34,129 bases of DNA from Chthoniobacteraceae bacterium (GCA_947476045.1 CANJNZ010000049.1:1-34129); one strand, 5' to 3'. Positions 1-8,136 are shown, counted from the first letter of the stretch. The notes: generated by a model not told the origin, from the sequence alone. Numbers and translations: made by a program.

Positions 1-251
1 AAAGAATGTAGCGGCCGGAGTTCATGGGCCGGCATCGTCCACGGAGCCACTCCGAAATTCAAATGCGTGACATCCATTTTCATGCGCAACTCACGCAAAC
101 TTCGCTGCTAACAAAACACCGACCGCGCATCAACCGGACACCCGTGCAGTCGGATGTGAAACCGTGACGGGTTTCATTGGTGAATTGGATGTCTGCGCAG
201 AGCCCGTCGGTGCTCGTTCTCAATCAACCTCAACAAACTCATTCCATTCTC
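1..251. other. left-edge stretch without a confident gene
   Basis: No gene can be supported here. Two short open frames run off the window edge. On the forward strand one is open from base 1 to a TAA at 109-111. On the reverse strand one could start at an ATG at 83-81 and read out through base 1. They are antisense to each other and neither product resembles a family I recognise, so one could be a real gene end or start and the other its shadow. The rest is presumably the upstream region of the SUMF1-like gene; I see no convincing promoter. Confidence 0.4.
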
Positions 252-1241
252 ATGAAAACCAAAACAACGAAACTCGGAATCACGCTAGCCGGAGTGCTCG
301 CGCTCATCGTCACCTCTGCCCATGCCGATACTTTTGGCAGCGGGGGCAATGCCTTCACCATTGATTTTGTGACTATTGGCGATCCCGGCAATGCGAACGA
401 CAGCGGGACGACAGGGAGCTATTTCACGCCGTATGGCGGGGTGGGCTACACGTTTCAGATGGGCAAGTATGAGATCAGCGAGGACATGATCAACAAGGCG
501 AACACAGCGGGCGGGCTATTCATCACGAAGGACACGCGCGGGGTGAACAAGGCGGCGACGAGTGTGAGCTGGAACGAGGCGGCGCGGTTTGTGAACTGGC
601 TGAACGTGAGCCAAAGCTATGCACCCGCCTACCAGTTCACGTTGAATCCCGGTGATGGCGGCTACACGAGCAATACCCAAGCGAACGCGAATCTGGTGCT
701 GTGGACGGTGAGCGACGCTGGGTATGATGCGAGCAATCCGTATCGCAACAGCAATGCGCACTACTTCCTACCGAGCGAGAATGAGTGGTATAAAGCGGCA
801 TTTTACAGTGGGAGTGGGACGACGTATTTTGACTATGCGACTGGGAGCGACGTGATCCCGACGCCTGTGGCGAGCGGGACGGGTGCTGGGACGGCGGTGT
901 ATAACGGAGGAGGAGCGACGGCGCCTGCGGACATCACGCAAGCTGGAGGCCTGAGTCCCTACGGGACGATGGGGCAGGATGGGAATGTGTGGGAGTGGAA
1001 CGAAAGTGCCTTCACTGCGCCCAATGACTCATCGTCCGTGGGTCGCGCGTTCCGCGGTGGCAGCTGGTCCTTCCCCGTGAGCAGCCTGCGCGCCTCGGCC
1101 CGCAGCAACGGCTCGCCGACGGACTCGCTCTACAACATCGGATTCCGTGTTGCGAGTGTCCCTGAACCCTCGTGTGCGATATTGATGCTCGGGTCGGGGT
1201 TGGTGTTCTTAGCGCGGAGACGTCGCGCTCGATCCCTTTGA
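252..1241 (+). CDS. secreted SUMF1-fold protein with PEP-CTERM anchor
   Basis: A 329-residue exported protein. Residues 1-25 form a signal peptide (basic MKTKTTK, then a hydrophobic stretch ending AHA). The body is a formylglycine-generating-enzyme/SUMF1 fold, recognised by FQMGKYEIS, the SENEWYKAAFY segment, GNVWEWNE, FRGGSW and the terminal GFRVA. The C-terminus is a PEP-CTERM sorting signal: VPEPS, a hydrophobic helix, then RRRRAR, which is known to be processed by an exosortase. The upstream in-frame ATG at 177 would add 25 residues ahead of the signal peptide, so the start at 252 is preferred. The mature region has no cysteine, whereas true aerobic FGEs need an active-site cysteine pair near the RGGS motif. 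It is therefore probably a structural or ligand-binding member, not an enzyme. No exosortase gene is in the window. Confidence 0.88.
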   Translation: MKTKTTKLGITLAGVLALIVTSAHADTFGSGGNAFTIDFVTIGDPGNANDSGTTGSYFTPYGGVGYTFQMGKYEISEDMINKANTAGGLFITKDTRGVNKAATSVSWNEAARFVNWLNVSQSYAPAYQFTLNPGDGGYTSNTQANANLVLWTVSDAGYDASNPYRNSNAHYFLPSENEWYKAAFYSGSGTTYFDYATGSDVIPTPVASGTGAGTAVYNGGGATAPADITQAGGLSPYGTMGQDGNVWEWNESAFTAPNDSSSVGRAFRGGSWSFPVSSLRASARSNGSPTDSLYNIGFRVASVPEPSCAILMLGSGLVFLARRRRARSL

Positions 1242-1302
1242 TCTTTAGCCCTTTTCCCTTTTTCTTTTCAGCGGGACTTGGGGCCGGGGCTGTAAGGTAA
1301 GC

Positions 1303-1779
1303 TCAGTCGGGCTTGCTGTTCGTTTTCAAAACGACCTTCACCTTTTTCCCCGCGTCGGCGGGGGCGGCGAAGCTGTCAACGAGCGTGGGGGCTTGGGCGG
1401 GTGTGGGCGCTTCGGCTTTCACGACGGGCGGGGCGCCGAGAGCCTGACGGAGGGCGCTTTCGACGAGCTGGGCGCAGTGGATTTTCATCGGGGGCAGCGG
1501 GCCGAGCGGGGCGCTGAGTGCGGCTCCGTCCATGGCGAGGGCTTCCTCGGGGGTCTTGCCGCGGATGAGTTCGGTGGCGAGGCTGGCGACGGCGATGGCG
1601 GTTTCGCAGCCGAAGGTCTGGAAGGTGGCGCGATCGATGACTTTCTTGCCGCCCTCGTCGCGGAATTTCACCCACATGCGCAGCATATCGCCGCAGTCCA
1701 CGCTGCCGACGGTGCCGATGGCGTCGGCGTCGGTCATAGCGCCGAGGTTTGCGGGGGGCGTTGGTGTTGAATCGCTCAT
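1303..1779 (-). CDS. NifU/IscU-like iron-sulfur cluster scaffold protein
   Basis: A 158-residue cytoplasmic protein with a NifU N-terminal (IscU) domain at about residues 15-118. The cluster ligands of the family are in place: Cys29 and Asp31 in VDCGDM, Cys58 in TFGCETA, and His101-Cys102 in MKIHCAQL; GKTPEEA is also typical. These residues hold a transient [2Fe-2S] cluster built from sulfide and iron before transfer to apoproteins. A low-complexity Ala/Pro tail (about 115-158) replaces the C-terminal domains of full NifU. It begins 12 bp downstream of the rhodanese gene on the same strand, so the two are probably one transcript. No cysteine desulfurase lies nearby. Confidence 0.88.
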   Translation of the reverse strand: MSDSTPTPPANLGAMTDADAIGTVGSVDCGDMLRMWVKFRDEGGKKVIDRATFQTFGCETAIAVASLATELIRGKTPEEALAMDGAALSAPLGPLPPMKIHCAQLVESALRQALGAPPVVKAEAPTPAQAPTLVDSFAAPADAGKKVKVVLKTNSKPD

Positions 1780-1791
1780 GGTGTTGTTGGG

Positions 1792-2316
1792 TTATTCGAG
1801 TTCGTAACGGGCGACGCTGACATCCACGTCGCAGCTCCACGCATCAATGCCGCCGCGCAGGGTGCGCACATTTTCCAGCCCGTGGCCGGCGAAGTAGGCG
1901 GCGGCGTCGAGGCTGCGGGTGCCGTGGTGGCAGACGAAGATGATGAGTTGCTCGCGCGGCCAGCCGCCGAGTTCGTGCATGAGTTCCTGAGTGAAAAAGG
2001 TGCTGCCTTCGATGTGGGCGGCGTCCCATTCCTCACGCGAGCGGATGTCCACAAGCCGTGCGGTGCCCGCTTTCACCAACGCGGCGGCCTCGGCGGGCAC
2101 GACCTGGATGCGGGCGTCGGTCTCCTGCGCGGTGCGTAGGCTGGCGATGACTTCCTCGACGGGGAGGTTGCCGTTGCGCGCGCAGACTTCGGCAAGCGTC
2201 TCGCCCGGCTGGAAGCCGCAGCTCGCGCATCCGCCGATGTGGTAGGCACGGAAGAGCGCCCGCTGCGCGCCGGGAAATTGCGCGGTGAGTTCGCCCATGG
2301 TGATGGCTGGTGTCAT
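1792..2316 (-). CDS. DUF1858-like domain fused to rhodanese
   Basis: A 174-residue protein. Residues 1-62 resemble DUF1858 (MGELTAQFPGAQRALF, a CASC pair at Cys30/Cys33, GETLAEVCARNG). Residues 70-165 are a rhodanese domain with LVDIRSREEWDAAHIEGS and the active-site loop starting at Cys129 (CHHGTRS), which carries the persulfide in the family. The open frame extends upstream to 2565, but the extra sequence has no protein-like features and crosses a repeat, so the ATG at 2316 is chosen; a second ATG six codons in (2298) is possible. It is followed at 12 bp by the NifU-like gene, which suggests sulfur delivery to Fe-S assembly (inference). Confidence 0.86.
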   Translation of the reverse strand: MTPAITMGELTAQFPGAQRALFRAYHIGGCASCGFQPGETLAEVCARNGNLPVEEVIASLRTAQETDARIQVVPAEAAALVKAGTARLVDIRSREEWDAAHIEGSTFFTQELMHELGGWPREQLIIFVCHHGTRSLDAAAYFAGHGLENVRTLRGGIDAWSCDVDVSVARYELE

Positions 2317-2377
2317 GCGCGTGAACGTAGCGGTGTGTAAGGGTGTAGGCAATGGCGGGAGTGGGGCCATTGTAGCG

Positions 2378-2516
2378 AGGCGGGTGGCGAGTGGCGGGTG
2401 ACGTGTCTGCCCGGTGTGCGGAGGCTGAATGAAGACCGCGCGTTTTTTAAAATTACACATGCACGCCGACTCCCACTCGTCGGGCAGGCACGACACTCGC
2501 CTCCCGCCACTCGTCA
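2378..2516. repeat. inverted pair of degenerate heptamer arrays
   Basis: About five 7-bp units of the type TGGCGAG/TGGCGGG/TGACGTG run from 2378 to 2412. A matching set lies in opposite orientation at 2482-2516. Both sets end, facing inwards, in a YCTGCCC-like unit. The arms could form an imperfect hairpin with a spacer of about 69 bp. The element sits between the rhodanese start and the psd start. The long open frames that cross it on both strands are by-products of the repeat. Confidence 0.7.
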
Positions 2517-2563
2517 CTCGCGCGTGCTTGACGCCCCGCGCTGGGTGGAAAGGATGCGCGGCC

Positions 2564-3247
2564 ATGCGATTTCAGACTCTCTTCGAAGGCCGGCATTTTC
2601 TCGTGCCCTCGTTTCTTGCGGCGATGTTCTTTGGCTGGCTGTCCGGGGACTGGTGCGGCTGGCTGTGGCTCGCGGTGCCTGCGGCGCTCGTGTTTATTTT
2701 CTGTGCGAATTTTTTCCGCGATCCGGATCGTCCGATTCCGGATGGGGATCAAATCGTGGTGGCCGCCGCCGACGGCGTGGTGGATGCCATTGAGATCGTG
2801 GAAGAGAAAGAGGTGCTCCACCGCGAGTGCATCCGCGTGAGCATTTTTCTGAATGTATTCGATGTCCACGTGAACCGCGCCCCCATCGCGGGGCGGATCA
2901 CTTACCAGAAGCACCATCCCGGCACGTATCTCGATGCGCGCCACCCCTACTGCCACCAAAAGAACGAGGCGCTGACGTGGGCGTTTAAGGGCGAACTGGC
3001 AACGCTCGTCGTGCGGCAAATCACCGGGGCCATCGCTCGCCGCATCGTGCCGTGGAGCAGGGCGGGGGAGGCGGTGGAAAAAGGGCATCGCTTCGGCATG
3101 ATCCGCTTCGGTTCGCGCACGGATATTTTTTTCCCGCTCGATACCACGTTGCTCGTGAAAATCGGGGACCGGGTCGAGGGCGGTTCCACGGTGTTTGCGC
3201 GGCTGGCGAATGGTTACATCTCCATCCCGGCTCAGATTCTCCTTTAA
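2564..3247 (+). CDS. psd: phosphatidylserine decarboxylase, short (archaeal-type) form
   Basis: A 227-residue protein that decarboxylates phosphatidylserine to phosphatidylethanolamine at the inner membrane. Residues 12-48 contain two close hydrophobic segments. Family motifs are VAAADGVVDAIE (Asp70), the FLNVFDVHVNRAPIAG block with His102, and RFGSRTDIFFP near the C-terminus. In that last block the Gly183-Ser184 bond is the expected self-cleavage site, with Ser184 becoming the pyruvoyl group. The length fits the short PSD-A class. The start at 2564 has a purine-rich GGAAAGGA about 10 bases upstream; the longer frame from 2429 begins inside the heptamer repeat. pssA, encoding the preceding pathway step, follows after 12 bp. 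Confidence 0.93.
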   Translation: MRFQTLFEGRHFLVPSFLAAMFFGWLSGDWCGWLWLAVPAALVFIFCANFFRDPDRPIPDGDQIVVAAADGVVDAIEIVEEKEVLHRECIRVSIFLNVFDVHVNRAPIAGRITYQKHHPGTYLDARHPYCHQKNEALTWAFKGELATLVVRQITGAIARRIVPWSRAGEAVEKGHRFGMIRFGSRTDIFFPLDTTLLVKIGDRVEGGSTVFARLANGYISIPAQILL

Positions 3248-3259
3248 GCCTCACACACT

Positions 3260-4117
3260 ATGAGCAAACCCGACGACGGCTCGCCGAAAATCTATCTCCT
3301 CCCCAATTTGATGACCGCCGGGAATCTCTTCTGCGGATTCCTCGCTGCGTTGAAAATTGTTCAGGGCGCGCTTGAGGTGAACATGAAGATGAACATCTCC
3401 GGTCTTGTCGGTGCGGCGGCGCTCGATGTGGGCGAGCCTTATTTCAAAACTGCGATCTGGTGCATCCTCGCAGCGTGCATTTTCGACGCGCTCGACGGTC
3501 GCCTCGCCCGCCTCGGCGGAACGGATTCAGATTTTGGCCGCGAGTTTGATTCGCTCGCCGATGTCGTCAGCTTTGGCGTCGCTCCAGCGCTTCTCGTCTC
3601 ACGCGTGCTCCTGCGCGACTACGAAAAACTCGGCTGGCTCGTCGCCAGTCTTTACCTCATCTGCGGCGCGTTGCGGCTCGCACGTTTCAACTGCATCGCC
3701 GCCTCGGGCGTGCCTGGCGCTGGCAAGGATTTCAAAGGAATGCCCATCCCCGCAGCCGCCGGCCTCATTGCGAGCACCACGCTCTTTGTCACGTGGCTTA
3801 CGAATGACCGCATCGAGCACTGGATGATGAAATGGGTGCTGCCTCCGCTTTTCGTGTTCCTGTCGTGGATGATGTTCAGTTCGTTCAAATACCCGAGCTT
3901 CAAAAACATCAACTGGCGCACCACACGCAGCCTGCCGAAATTTCTCATCATCGTCTTCGTCGTTGCGCTCACGGTGATGTATTACCAGTGGATGCTGGCG
4001 GCGATTTTTCTCGCCTATCTGCTCTACGGTTTTTTGCGACCGTTCCTTTCGCGCAGCATGAAAGAGAGCATCGAGGAGGAAGTCGAAGACGAGGAGCCCG
4101 AGGCCGACAGCCCGTAG
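3260..4117 (+). CDS. pssA: CDP-diacylglycerol-serine O-phosphatidyltransferase
   Basis: A 285-residue integral membrane enzyme that condenses CDP-diacylglycerol with serine to give phosphatidylserine, the substrate of the decarboxylase encoded just upstream. The CDP-alcohol phosphatidyltransferase signature is complete: Asp76, Asp79-Gly80, Ala83-Arg84, Gly93, Asp97 and Asp101 (DALDGRLAR ... GREFDSLAD). IYLLPNLMTAGNLFCGF at residues 11-27 is typical of bacterial type II PssA. Several hydrophobic helices follow, and the C-terminus is a strongly acidic tail (about 267-285). The 12-bp gap to psd supports a two-gene operon. It converges with the next gene, with only 9 bp between the stop codons. 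Confidence 0.95.
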   Translation: MSKPDDGSPKIYLLPNLMTAGNLFCGFLAALKIVQGALEVNMKMNISGLVGAAALDVGEPYFKTAIWCILAACIFDALDGRLARLGGTDSDFGREFDSLADVVSFGVAPALLVSRVLLRDYEKLGWLVASLYLICGALRLARFNCIAASGVPGAGKDFKGMPIPAAAGLIASTTLFVTWLTNDRIEHWMMKWVLPPLFVFLSWMMFSSFKYPSFKNINWRTTRSLPKFLIIVFVVALTVMYYQWMLAAIFLAYLLYGFLRPFLSRSMKESIEEEVEDEEPEADSP

Positions 4118-4126
4118 TGGTGTCGG

Positions 4127-5599
4127 CTATTTTGACTCTGCGGCAACGATGGTGATTTGACCGTTGCGCCCACGGATCACATCGCGCACGGCAAACGGGC
4201 GTGATGCATCGCGGCTAAAGGTCGCATCCTTCGCGGGAGGTGTCGTGCCTGCCGGGAAATCCACCACGATCAGCGCGGCGCTCGTTCCGGGCTGGGTTGG
4301 GTCGGCGCTCGCATCGCGGAGGGATTCCGTGGTTCGCAGCGCGACGCGCTGTCCGAGCACGCCGGTCACTACGAAATCACCACTCAGTAATACGCTTTCG
4401 CTGGCGCTGAAATTTTCCACCATCCGGCTCGCCTCGCTTGTGCTCACGACCCGGCGGAAAGGTTTCAACGGCGAGGCGGGAACGGGCGTCAGTATCGGTG
4501 CGGCGACCACGGCGGGTGCTGGTGTAGGCGCGGTGATTAAAGCGGGAGGTGTCGGCGGTGTCACCGGCCTCGGCGTTCCGCGCACGACTGGTCGCGGAGG
4601 CAACGGCACCGCAGGCGCCGGTGTCGGCACAACGCGCAATGGCGCGGGAGTTGGCGGAGTATTGACGCTCGGATTTTGCGAAGGTGCGCGAACCACGCGC
4701 GGCGTAGCGGCGTCGTCTGTTTCGCTGCGGGTCGGATCAAAACGCACCAGTTCTGGCCCCGCGAGCGCGACCTCGTCGTCCTTGGCATTTGCGAGCGTCT
4801 TGCGGCGGAACGTCACGTAAGCCGCGACTCCCTGCTGCAATCGTTCGCCGCGCACGATGGGCAGTCCGGCTGCGATGTTCAGCGTATTCTTCGGATTCGC
4901 TTTTTCCAAATCCTCCGGCGAACTGAGCTGGAATCCGCCGCTCCCGCGCTTCACCTGCCAAGCCCCGTAGTCAATCGGCACTGCGGTGAATTGCATCCGT
5001 CCATCCTCAAGTCGTGCAATGTGGATCAACGCAAACAAATCATGCGAACGTTGCAGCGGAATGTCGCCGCCCGTCGGTAGTGCCGAGCGAATCGCCGGCA
5101 CCATCGCCGCCGGCGCAGTGAACACGCTTTCCAGCAACACCTGCGGCAAATCCAGCGACTGCGCCACCACCGCCACGCCGCTCGGAAAAAGATCCGTCGC
5201 TCCCAGCGGAAACGTCTGCACCACATCGTATTTGCCAACCACGTAAGTCACCCGCCGCTTTGATTCGCGGTAGTTCATCAAATAAGCGCGCAGCAATTCC
5301 GCATTATCGCGCGCCAGTTCCGCCGGGCCGAGCTTGCCGTAGCGCTCCAGCAGTTTGGTCGCCGATAGAAAATCGCCACGCGGTGCCTGTGTCGTCGGGA
5401 AACTTTTTGGCGCATCCATCCGCTTGAGTTTTTTCAGAATGCGATAGCAGCGCGGCTGCTCCGGATGACTCACCACGTAAAAACTTCCAATCCAGCTCGC
5501 AAGACACGCTCCTGTGAGCAGCAGCAGCACCACCGACCACCAAAAGAACACACTGCCCCGGTTCTTCACCGGTTTGTCTTCGTAGTGGAAAAGGTCCAT
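4127..5599 (-). CDS. uncharacterised membrane-anchored protein with Pro-rich linker
   Basis: A 490-residue protein of no family I recognise. A cytoplasmic N-terminus of about 15 residues precedes one transmembrane helix at about 17-41 (VFFWWSVVLLLLTGACLASW). The remainder is probably outside the inner membrane. Residues 45-290 look globular. About 295-375 are a Pro/Ala/Thr-rich linker with repeated PTPAP and APAV motifs, and a second compact region follows (about 380-490). A single N-terminal anchor with a Pro-rich spacer suggests a cell-envelope protein, but no activity can be assigned. The Fe-S carrier gene lies upstream on the same strand with a 60-bp gap. Confidence 0.8.
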   Translation of the reverse strand: MDLFHYEDKPVKNRGSVFFWWSVVLLLLTGACLASWIGSFYVVSHPEQPRCYRILKKLKRMDAPKSFPTTQAPRGDFLSATKLLERYGKLGPAELARDNAELLRAYLMNYRESKRRVTYVVGKYDVVQTFPLGATDLFPSGVAVVAQSLDLPQVLLESVFTAPAAMVPAIRSALPTGGDIPLQRSHDLFALIHIARLEDGRMQFTAVPIDYGAWQVKRGSGGFQLSSPEDLEKANPKNTLNIAAGLPIVRGERLQQGVAAYVTFRRKTLANAKDDEVALAGPELVRFDPTRSETDDAATPRVVRAPSQNPSVNTPPTPAPLRVVPTPAPAVPLPPRPVVRGTPRPVTPPTPPALITAPTPAPAVVAAPILTPVPASPLKPFRRVVSTSEASRMVENFSASESVLLSGDFVVTGVLGQRVALRTTESLRDASADPTQPGTSAALIVVDFPAGTTPPAKDATFSRDASRPFAVRDVIRGRNGQITIVAAESK

Positions 5600-5629
5600 T
5601 GTTCGCGGTTGCCAGTTGATACGTGCGAT

Positions 5630-5652
5630 GCGCGCCGAAACTTTCAGCGCGC
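5630..5652. other. hairpin downstream of the Fe-S carrier gene
   Basis: GCGCGC at 5630-5635 can pair with GCGCGC at 5647-5652, and GA/TC pairs inside extend the stem past one mismatch. It begins a few bases after the stop of the reverse-strand Fe-S carrier gene. A T-rich run (TGTTTTT) lies only on the forward-strand side, where no gene ends, so a classical terminator for the reverse gene is not supported. GCGCGC is self-complementary and may arise by chance in GC-rich DNA. Confidence 0.3.
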
Positions 5653-5659
5653 TGTTTTT

Positions 5660-5992
5660 CTACGACTCCGGCGCGGGTTCAAATGACGTGCCGCATCCGC
5701 ACGATCTCGCCGCCTTTGGGTTCTGAATGCGAAAGCCAGTCCCCGCCAAATCATCGCAATAATCCACAGTCGATCCGGTGAGATATTCCAGACTGTTCGG
5801 GTCCACGATCACCTTCACGCCGTCGCGCTCCGCTGTGAAATCCACCGCCTGCGGATCGTCGAGCGACATGCCGTAGCTCATGCCCGCGCAGCCGCCTTTT
5901 TCGATGAAAATACGCAGCGCCTTTCCGGGCTCCCCTTTTTCCTCGATGAGAGCGCGCAAATGTTTCACCGCATTGTCTGTCAGCGTTAGCAT
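5660..5992 (-). CDS. A-type iron-sulfur carrier (HesB/IscA/ErpA family)
   Basis: A 110-residue protein of usual family length. The three conserved cysteines that bind iron or an Fe-S cluster are present: Cys35 in GGCAGMSYGM, and Cys98 and Cys100 in ARSCGCGTSF. LTLTDNAVKHLRAL and VDPNSLEYLTGSTVDY are also typical. It should carry clusters from a scaffold to target enzymes. The ATG at 5992 matches the usual family start; an in-frame ATG about 17 codons upstream (AHSQLV...) is possible but atypical, and the open frame back to 6490 overlaps mutL and is spurious. Divergent from mutL. The exact subfamily (ErpA or IscA) cannot be settled by reading. Confidence 0.92.
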   Translation of the reverse strand: MLTLTDNAVKHLRALIEEKGEPGKALRIFIEKGGCAGMSYGMSLDDPQAVDFTAERDGVKVIVDPNSLEYLTGSTVDYCDDLAGTGFRIQNPKAARSCGCGTSFEPAPES

Positions 5993-6098
5993 GTCGGCAC
6001 TGTCGTCCACCCGCAACGCGCTGACAAGTTGCGAGTGGGCCATTGTTCGCAGCGTCCGCGCTCGACTTTCACCGTGGCAGTCGGCAACTCGTCTGGAA

Positions 6099-7928
6099 AT
6101 GAGTCGCATCGCCCTATTACCGGAAGCTGTTGCCTGCCAAGTGGCAGCAGGCGAGGTCGTGGAGCGGCCTGCCAGTGTGGTGAAGGAACTGGTGGAAAAT
6201 TCGCTGGATGCCAGTGCGACGCGCGTCGAAGTGCTCATTCGTCGTGGTGGCAACAGCTCCATTCGCGTGGTGGATAATGGCTGTGGGATGGATCGCGATG
6301 ACGCGCTGCTGTGCCTCGAACGCCATGCGACGAGCAAAATCAGGACGGGCGCGGATTTGATGGCGATCCACACACTCGGATTTCGTGGAGAGGCGCTGCC
6401 GAGCATCGCGAGTGTGTCGCGTTTCCGTCTTACCACGCGTGAGCATGGTGCGCTGGCGGGAACCGAGGTGCTAGTGAATGGCGGGCGCATGGAGACCGTT
6501 CGCGATTGCGGCGAGCCGGAGGGGACGCAGATCGAGGTGAGATCGCTATTTTACAATCTGCCTGCGCGGCGCAAATTTTTACGCACGGAAAATACCGAGG
6601 CCAGCCACGTGGAGCACGTCTTACATCTCCAGGCGGTCGGGCATCCGCTGGTCGGTTTCACTTTTCTCAACGACGAACGGCTCGTGATGCAGCTCCCGCC
6701 GGGGCAGAGCTTGCGCGAGCGTATCCATGGACTTTGCGGTTCGGCGCTCGTGGCGGAATTGCTGGAGATAACGGAGTGCGAATTTAGCGGGGTGAAATTG
6801 CGCGGGTTCATCGGCAAGGCAGGAGTCAGTCGCAGCACGCGCCAGCAGCAAATTGTTTTTCTAAACGGGCGTCCCATCGAAAACACGACGCTCAATTACG
6901 CGCTGCGCGAGGGCTATCACACTGCGCTGATGAAGGGGCAGCATCCGGTGACGTTTCTATTCATCGAAATGGATCCCGCTGCGGTGGATGTGAACGTCCA
7001 TCCCGCGAAACGCGAAGTGCGCTTCCGAGATCCGGCGCACATCCGTGAAGTAGTCGTCGAGGTCACTCGCCGTGCGCTGGAGAGTGATCGCGCTTCGTGG
7101 ACGAAAACTTTCTCCGCGCCCCAGCGCATCGAAACGTCCATCGTGACGCCCGACGAAACGTTGCCGCTCATCCCGATGGCCGAGCAGACCGCTCTGCGAA
7201 GCGATTGGGCCGACAGCTCTTTTCAGCGCCCCGCAGCGCCGAGCACTTCAGTTTTTTCCAGCAGCACGCCACAGCCAGTCGCACCACAGCAAGTTCCGCC
7301 TACGCTGCCACCGCCGGCTAACATCGCGCAGGCCGCGCCACCGCCAGCGAAGGATTTCAAACTGCTCGGCGTTCTCGGGAAACTTTACATCCTCATGGAA
7401 AACGCTGCGGGCCTCGTGCTCGTGGATCAGCACGCCGCGCACGAGCGGATTCTTTTCGAGGAAATGAAACGCCGCATGGAAGGTCAGGGCGTCCCGACGC
7501 AGCGATTACTGCTCCCCATCACACTCGAAGTCGGACCGAAAGACGCCGACTGGCTCGTGCAGCATCTCGACGCACTTTCGCGCGCCGGCATCGGCCTTGA
7601 GCCGTTTGGCTCCGGCACTTTCAAGATTGATGCGCTGCCGCAATTTCTCCGCGCCGATGATCCGCCGCAGCTCCTGCGCGACATCATTGACGAACTCCGC
7701 GAAACCTCCGCGCAAACCTCCAAGCTCCGCCTCGGCGAAGACATGATCGCCAAGACCGTCTGCCGCCACGCCGTGAAAGCCAACGATGTCCTCCGCGAGC
7801 CCGAGTGCCTCCGCTTGATTCAGGATCTACTCGCCTGCGAGCTGCCCTACTGCTGTCCGCACGGTCGCCCGACGATGATCCAGATGAGCTATTCGGAGCT
7901 GGAGAAAAAATTCGGCCGCAAAGTCTAG
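6099..7928 (+). CDS. mutL: DNA mismatch repair protein MutL, endonuclease type
   Basis: A 609-residue protein. The N-terminal GHKL ATPase has KELVENSLDAS, VVDNGCGMDRDD, RHATSKI and TLGFRGEALPSIASVS in order within the first about 110 residues, and NVHPAKREVRF closes the second domain at about 310. A Pro/Gln/Ala-rich linker (about 370-415) leads to the C-terminal dimerisation domain. That domain contains DQHAAHERILFE, which fits the DQHA-x2-E-x4-E metal-binding endonuclease motif, plus VCRHAVKAND and CCPHGRP. Such MutL proteins nick DNA themselves and occur where MutH is absent. The start at 6099 places MSRIALLPE at the family N-terminus; the frame back to 5880 overlaps the Fe-S carrier gene. 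No mutS is in the window. Confidence 0.96.
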   Translation: MSRIALLPEAVACQVAAGEVVERPASVVKELVENSLDASATRVEVLIRRGGNSSIRVVDNGCGMDRDDALLCLERHATSKIRTGADLMAIHTLGFRGEALPSIASVSRFRLTTREHGALAGTEVLVNGGRMETVRDCGEPEGTQIEVRSLFYNLPARRKFLRTENTEASHVEHVLHLQAVGHPLVGFTFLNDERLVMQLPPGQSLRERIHGLCGSALVAELLEITECEFSGVKLRGFIGKAGVSRSTRQQQIVFLNGRPIENTTLNYALREGYHTALMKGQHPVTFLFIEMDPAAVDVNVHPAKREVRFRDPAHIREVVVEVTRRALESDRASWTKTFSAPQRIETSIVTPDETLPLIPMAEQTALRSDWADSSFQRPAAPSTSVFSSSTPQPVAPQQVPPTLPPPANIAQAAPPPAKDFKLLGVLGKLYILMENAAGLVLVDQHAAHERILFEEMKRRMEGQGVPTQRLLLPITLEVGPKDADWLVQHLDALSRAGIGLEPFGSGTFKIDALPQFLRADDPPQLLRDIIDELRETSAQTSKLRLGEDMIAKTVCRHAVKANDVLREPECLRLIQDLLACELPYCCPHGRPTMIQMSYSELEKKFGRKV

Positions 7929-7950
7929 AAACTAGCAACGGCGCTTGCGC

Positions 7951-8072
7951 AAGGAGCGGCGACATTCTTATCGCCGTCGATAATCGCGCGCAGCGCCTCA
8001 CTTTTCATTGTTACGCATGGAAAGAATGGCGCTTCGCGCGCGAGGTCGGCGACAGGAATGTCGCCGCTCCTT
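7951..8072. repeat. REPIN-like nested palindrome
   Basis: A 26-base arm at 7951-7976 is repeated in inverted orientation at 8047-8072 with about two mismatches. Each arm is itself a small hairpin, with CGGCGA pairing to TCGCCG. The interior continues to pair, GCGCGCAGCGC near 7985-7996 against GCGCTTCGCGCGC near 8030-8042, giving a long imperfect stem with an AT-richer loop. The architecture matches REPINs, paired REP units moved by RAYT transposases. It fills the gap between the converging mutL and PolX genes, where it may also act as a bidirectional transcription end. Confidence 0.75.
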
Positions 8073-8136
8073 GATGCTCACGCTCCATTTTTCCGATCTC
8101 CATGTGTAAATGGTATTAGTCAACATCAGCGGTTTC

